NCBI GenBank assembly: GCA_937884685.1
Contig: CAKZYM010000873.1
Coordinates: 1-8,582, forward strand
Length of the DNA: 8,582 bases
Direction: 5' to 3'
From: an uncultured Calothrix sp.
Lineage (GTDB): Bacteria > Cyanobacteriota > Cyanobacteriia > Cyanobacteriales > Nostocaceae
Below, piece by piece: positions 5,425-8,582 of this stretch (position 1 is the stretch's first letter; each line of letters starts with the position of its first letter). The notes under the pieces were generated by a model. It ran no database searches. It was not told the origin of the DNA and was given only the letters and a program-made list of their open reading frames with translations. The translations under genes and the position numbers were made by a program.

Positions 5425-5459
5425 AACTCCTAACTCATAACTCCTAATTCCTAACTCTG
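5425..5459. repeat. Heptanucleotide repeat tract, five units (AACTCCT type)
   Basis: AACTCCT, AACTCAT, AACTCCT, AATTCCT and AACTCTG in tandem, ending 1 bp before the murT stop codon. They are roughly complementary to part of the tract at 5381-5413 (AGTTA at 5409-5413 with TAACT at 5424-5428), so the transcript between murT and gatD could fold into an imperfect hairpin. Confidence 0.85.
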
Positions 5460-5460
5460 T

Positions 5461-6795
5461 TTATCGAATCTTCTTACCTGTCAAAGCTTCCCGCACGTCT
5501 AACATTGCGGTGTACGTGGGTAAGATATGCAAAGTTTCGTGTTCTGGAGTATTTTCTAAAGCTGTTGTAATTGCTTGTCCCAAATCTTCTTCGACAATTA
5601 AGTTGAAATTGCTCTCGGGTGAATTTTCGCTGTAGCGCAGACGTAAAGCCATATCATAAACTCTATCACCGCTTACGACTAGAGTTCCTCCGCGCTGCAC
5701 TAATGTTTCGGTGTCAACGTCCCAAATCCAAGATACATCTTCTCCATCTTGTACTCGGTCGTTCAACACGAGTAAAGTTGTTTTATTGCTGCTTTCAGTG
5801 ACTACACGAATGGTTTCATTAGTACCTACCGGGTTTTTCGATAGCAAAATGCGTACTTTCTTACCATTTATAATTAACTCTTCCGCACGTCCAAAAGCTG
5901 GCTGAAATTTGGGAATTGCTTTACGGATGCTGGTTTCATCAATTCCTAATTCTTTGGCAGCGGTCGCAGCAGCTAAGGTATTGTATTTATTGTAAAGTCC
6001 GACTAAAACCTGCTCCCATTCGCGACTTTTTAATTCGGGTTCGCTTTTAGCAAAACCGCATTGAGGACAAGTATAGTCTCCCAAATGTGATAGATAAACC
6101 CCTTCGTAATCCAAAGAATGTCCGCAATTAGGACAATAAATCGAATCAACCGCATGGGGAATCGCTTCTAAATACTTTTCGGGTTCGGTTAAACCAAAAA
6201 ATACAACCTTTTGGGATAGCTGCTGACCTAAATAAGATAAAGTCGGGTCGTCAGCATTAGGAATTACAGTTGTATCTGGTGCAAGGTTAGAAATTGCTTT
6301 TGTCCAGCGTTTACTAATAGAATCTACTTCACCATATCTATCCAATTGGTCGCGAAATAGATTTAAAGTTAGAATAATTTTTGGTTGAATTGGCTGCAAT
6401 ACTTTAGCAACAATGTTTTCATCAACTTCCAAAATGGCATAATCTACATCTAAATTACCAGCCAAATTGGTGCTTTCCATCAAAGCTGTTACCAATCCAT
6501 TTTCCAGATTAGCACCAGTAGAATTGAGAGCAACGCGAAAACCTTGTTCTTCCAACATCGTGCGTAACAGCAAAGATGTGGTAGTTTTACCATTAGTACC
6601 AGCAATTAATATAATGCCCTTTTTGACCTGCTGGCTCAAAGACTGTAAAAGCTTGGGTTCAATACGTCTTGCTATCGAACCGGGTAAAACCGAAGCAGCA
6701 CCCAGACGCAAAGCACGAACTCCAAAAGTTACGCTTTTTGCAGTAGATACAGCCAAAGCAAGTCTAAGTTTATCTATAAGTTGAACTTTTGCCAC
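5461..6795 (-). CDS. murT: MurT, Mur ligase-like subunit of lipid II isoglutaminyl synthase
   Basis: A 444-residue Mur-ligase-family protein. The ATP-binding loop GTNGKTTT is at residues 66-73. A four-cysteine ribbon, C-P-N-C (221-224) and C-P-Q-C (243-246), lies in the middle domain; this zinc ribbon separates MurT from the classical MurC-F ligases. The C-terminal DUF1727 region holds LNDRVQDGEDVSWIWD (344-359), whose aspartate is expected to complete the triad of GatD. MurT uses ATP to activate the D-Glu carboxylate so that ammonia from GatD makes D-isoglutamine. It is the first gene of the murT-gatD pair. The GTG start is supported by AGGG 7 nt upstream and by the family N terminus. It is full length with all motifs present. 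Confidence 0.88.
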   Translation of the reverse strand: MAKVQLIDKLRLALAVSTAKSVTFGVRALRLGAASVLPGSIARRIEPKLLQSLSQQVKKGIILIAGTNGKTTTSLLLRTMLEEQGFRVALNSTGANLENGLVTALMESTNLAGNLDVDYAILEVDENIVAKVLQPIQPKIILTLNLFRDQLDRYGEVDSISKRWTKAISNLAPDTTVIPNADDPTLSYLGQQLSQKVVFFGLTEPEKYLEAIPHAVDSIYCPNCGHSLDYEGVYLSHLGDYTCPQCGFAKSEPELKSREWEQVLVGLYNKYNTLAAATAAKELGIDETSIRKAIPKFQPAFGRAEELIINGKKVRILLSKNPVGTNETIRVVTESSNKTTLLVLNDRVQDGEDVSWIWDVDTETLVQRGGTLVVSGDRVYDMALRLRYSENSPESNFNLIVEEDLGQAITTALENTPEHETLHILPTYTAMLDVREALTGKKIR

Positions 6796-6970
6796 AAACG
6801 TACCCTAAAAAGATATAAGTTTTAAATTTAATAAGCGTGAGTTTAGCGAATCCCCGGAGAAAAATCTAGACTTGGGGTAACAATTTCTTGGGATGGGGAG
6901 ACAAGGGGACAAGGAGAGAGGAGGGAAGAGGGGGTAGAAAATTTTTGATAATTCCTAACCTTGTTTTCAA

Positions 6971-7005
6971 AATTCTTAACTCTTAACTCCTAACTCCTAA
7001 CTTTC
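6971..7005. repeat. Heptanucleotide repeat tract (AACTCCT type)
   Basis: Five 7-mers: AATTCTT, AACTCTT, AACTCCT, AACTCCT, AACTTTC. Same family as the tract at 5425-5459, in the same orientation. Confidence 0.85.
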
Positions 7006-7013
7006 ATCCTCCC

Positions 7014-7055
7014 AATCCAAAATCCAAAATCCAAAATCTAAAATCTAAAATCCTT
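7014..7055. repeat. Heptanucleotide repeat tract (AATCCAA type)
   Basis: Six 7-mers: AATCCAA three times, AATCTAA twice, then AATCCTT. Separated from the AACTCCT tract by 8 bp. Purely non-coding on both strands. Confidence 0.87.
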
Positions 7056-7159
7056 TTGACCTTTCACCCGTTATGCGTTCAGAATATTTATATATCCATA
7101 CGTATAAGTCGAATTCAGCACAAACTTCAAACAAAATCTAATTAAAAAGGTTCCTTTGA

Positions 7160-7744
7160 ATGAATAAATTAAAGTCGCATATTTTACATATTTTCTCTTA
7201 TGGTTGGCAGCGTTGTTTGTCTTTATTAATGCTAGTTAGTTGCATGTTATTTATGAGTATGCCACAAGCGTTAGCGGCTATAAATGATGATACATACGAA
7301 GGGAACATCTTTGTTGTTTATGCTGGTAATGGCTCGCTGATTCCCCCTAGCGCAACTTTGGCACAAGCTTTGGAAAATCATAAACCAGCAATATTAGCAT
7401 TTTATGTAGATGATAGTAGCGATTGCAAGCAGTACGCTATAGTTATTTCCCGCATCCAGTCATTTTACGGTAGCGTAGCAGAAATTATCCCTGTAGATGT
7501 AGATACTATCCCACTGAAACCAAATGATTCTCCTACAGAAGCAAGCCATTACTATTCCGGTGGTGTTCCTCAAGTAGTAGTATTTAATCAAGAGGGAGAT
7601 GTGGTTTTAAACAAAAAAGGGCAAGTACCTTTCGAGGTAATTGACGATAAATTCCGGGAAGTGTTTGATTTATTACCGCGCTCTGAATCAGTGGAATTAA
7701 AGCGTCGTTCCTTTAATGAATTCAGTAGTGAGTTATCTGAATGA
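7160..7744 (+). CDS. Exported thioredoxin-fold protein, photosystem I accumulation factor-like
   Basis: A 194-residue protein with an N-terminal signal or anchor sequence: basic start, hydrophobic core about residues 19-35, and an ALA-A cleavage-like site near 39-40. The mature part has a thioredoxin-like fold: a strand LAFYVDDSSDC (79-89) where the active site would be, then a second strand IIPVDVDT, and GGVPQVVVF (134-142) with the expected cis-proline Pro137. Only one cysteine (Cys89) is left at the active-site position, so ordinary CXXC redox chemistry is unlikely. I recognise the sequence as the cyanobacterial family named thylakoid membrane photosystem I accumulation factor; this rests on memory of the family. 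It probably sits at the lumenal or periplasmic side. AAGG lies 9 nt before the ATG. A terminator follows within 5 bp. Confidence 0.7.
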   Translation: MNKLKSHILHIFSYGWQRCLSLLMLVSCMLFMSMPQALAAINDDTYEGNIFVVYAGNGSLIPPSATLAQALENHKPAILAFYVDDSSDCKQYAIVISRIQSFYGSVAEIIPVDVDTIPLKPNDSPTEASHYYSGGVPQVVVFNQEGDVVLNKKGQVPFEVIDDKFREVFDLLPRSESVELKRRSFNEFSSELSE

Positions 7745-7748
7745 CTTA

Positions 7749-7775
7749 AAGTGCCGAACAATTTTTTCGGCACTT
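7749..7775 (+). terminator. Intrinsic terminator
   Basis: Perfect 10-bp stem AAGTGCCGAA (7749-7758) and TTCGGCACTT (7766-7775), 7-nt loop, then AGTTTTTAG. It begins 4 bp after the stop of the thioredoxin-fold gene and separates it from the next gene. Confidence 0.88.
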
Positions 7776-7909
7776 AGTTTTTAGTGATATCTAATACTGC
7801 AATCCTTAAAATGAAAGGATAATATCTAAAGGTAAGCGGTAATGTATTTATAAATTACTTATAAATTCCTGCTTATTGATAAATGTAATTATTATTAGAG
7901 TGTATTCTG

Positions 7910-8518
7910 ATGTCAGAAGTTTACACTACCGAAGAATTAATCCGAATTTTGACAGATGAGCGCCAAGCTTGTCTGACTGGAAAACGCTTGAAGTTAGAGG
8001 TAAAGGTATCTGGTAATCCTGTAATTGACCAGTTTATCAAAACTGAAGGTTTGCAAAAATTCACTGCCTATCAAGATTTTAAAGCTGCCATTCATGAATA
8101 CCAAAGGGAACATCAAATTTCCGGTATAGTATGGCGAGAAGTAAATTTGAAAGGTGAAAGTTTACGTTTTCCTGAAGTTGATGGACAATTAATTGCGTTA
8201 CCAAATGACTTGGAAATATTAAATTCAGCCAAAACTTCGATTTTAGAATTTTGGTATCGAGTTACTGTAGGGATGGATTTTTATTTAAGCATTAGTAACG
8301 GTAAACAATATCAAAAAATTGATATAGAAGATATTAAGAGAATAGACCAAAGAACACAATGGTCTAGTTTATGGAAATGGGAAAAATCCAACTTCTTAGA
8401 AATAATTTTGCAGTTGGGATGGGGTAAACCGGAAGAAGCTTGTTATAAACGAGGCTTTCCTGAATCTGGTAGTGAATTTATTCATGCGGTAAATCCAGGT
8501 CAACAACCAATTGGGTGA
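7910..8518 (+). CDS. Hypothetical protein, 202 residues
   Basis: I do not recognise this protein. It has no signal peptide or membrane helix and looks cytosolic. The N-terminal half (about 1-70) is helical and charged. The middle has a strand-rich part around IVWREVNLKGESLRFP (73-88). The C-terminal part is rich in tryptophan: QWSSLWKWEK and LGWGKPEEACYKRGF (about 149-185) look like a conserved surface or binding segment. The ATG at 7910 follows GAG at 7898-7900, a weak ribosome site 9 nt away. It stands 165 bp after the previous stop, beyond a strong terminator, so it has its own promoter. A terminator follows 25 bp after the stop. Codon use resembles its neighbours, giving no sign of transfer. 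Confidence 0.7.
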   Translation: MSEVYTTEELIRILTDERQACLTGKRLKLEVKVSGNPVIDQFIKTEGLQKFTAYQDFKAAIHEYQREHQISGIVWREVNLKGESLRFPEVDGQLIALPNDLEILNSAKTSILEFWYRVTVGMDFYLSISNGKQYQKIDIEDIKRIDQRTQWSSLWKWEKSNFLEIILQLGWGKPEEACYKRGFPESGSEFIHAVNPGQQPIG

Positions 8519-8543
8519 TTAAAAATTTAGGTTTTGGAATAAT

Positions 8544-8573
8544 AGTTGACGTAGAGTTTTCTTTACGTCAACT
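8544..8573 (+). terminator. Intrinsic terminator
   Basis: AGTTGACGTA (8544-8553) pairs with TACGTCAACT (8564-8573), 10 bp; a G-U and an A-U pair extend it inward. A short TTGAAAT tail follows near the window end. It closes the 202-residue gene. Confidence 0.78.
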
Positions 8574-8582
8574 TTGAAATAT

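Larger units (their letters stand above)
6796..7159. other. Divergent intergenic region between murT and the thioredoxin-fold gene
   Basis: 364 bp. Near murT it holds AGGG (minus strand) as ribosome site and a possible minus-strand -10, TATATCT, upstream. The middle (about 6893-6938) is a purine-rich stretch of GGGGAGA/GGGACAAGG-like words. Then come two heptamer tracts (6971-7055). The right end has an AT-rich stretch (7085-7105) likely to hold the plus-strand promoter, and AAGG at 7147-7150, 9 nt before the next ATG. Confidence 0.55.

Noticed and set aside
5346..7055. Heptamer tracts as mobile-element ends or attachment sites
   Set aside because: No transposase, terminal inverted repeats or target duplications nearby; 7-bp tandem repeats of this type are ordinary in heterocystous cyanobacteria.
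7588..7773. Minus-strand open frame over the end of the thioredoxin-fold gene
   Set aside because: It runs through the terminator hairpin and mirrors the plus-strand gene; no start signal.

Overview
The window comes from a filamentous, heterocyst-forming cyanobacterium (Nostocales; the exact genus cannot be read from the sequence). Four things point there: a HetF-type CHAT-domain protein, an array of NsiR1-like small-RNA units directly upstream of it, the TCCGGA promoter boxes typical of early heterocyst genes, and the heptanucleotide repeats common in these AT-rich genomes.

Left part (1-785): a gene-free stretch in front of hetF. It carries three close copies of an about 131-134 bp unit (1-359). 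Each unit reads on the minus strand, away from hetF, as TCCGGA box, 16-nt spacer, -10 element, about 60-nt RNA and, where fully inside the window, an intrinsic terminator. This matches NsiR1, the HetR-dependent heterocyst small RNA that in Anabaena/Nostoc is encoded in tandem upstream of hetF and acts as an antisense inhibitor of hetF. A fourth, sequence-diverged unit (541-636) keeps the promoter spacing exactly, and its RNA would be antisense to the hetF leader. A fifth, badly diverged unit seems to lie between them (374-470).

Centre-left (786-4190): hetF (CHAT protease, membrane anchor, TPR-like tail), a 570-bp gap with a strong hairpin, and a 99-residue unknown protein followed by a terminator. 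Centre-right, minus strand (6795 to 4308): murT and gatD, the two subunits of a lipid II/muropeptide amidating enzyme. They are followed, directly after the gatD stop, by a headless C-terminal fragment of a SanA/YdcF-type (DUF218) protein. Heptanucleotide repeats fill the murT-gatD gap and the region upstream of murT.

Right part (7160-8582): a secreted or lumenal thioredoxin-fold protein related to cyanobacterial photosystem I accumulation factors, and an unrecognised 202-residue protein, each closed by an intrinsic terminator.

The most notable system is the NsiR1-hetF regulatory locus: a multi-copy antisense RNA array whose nearest copy overlaps the leader of the developmental protease gene it is expected to control. 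The family is known; the copy number, the diverged copies and the covarying terminators described here are read from this sequence.
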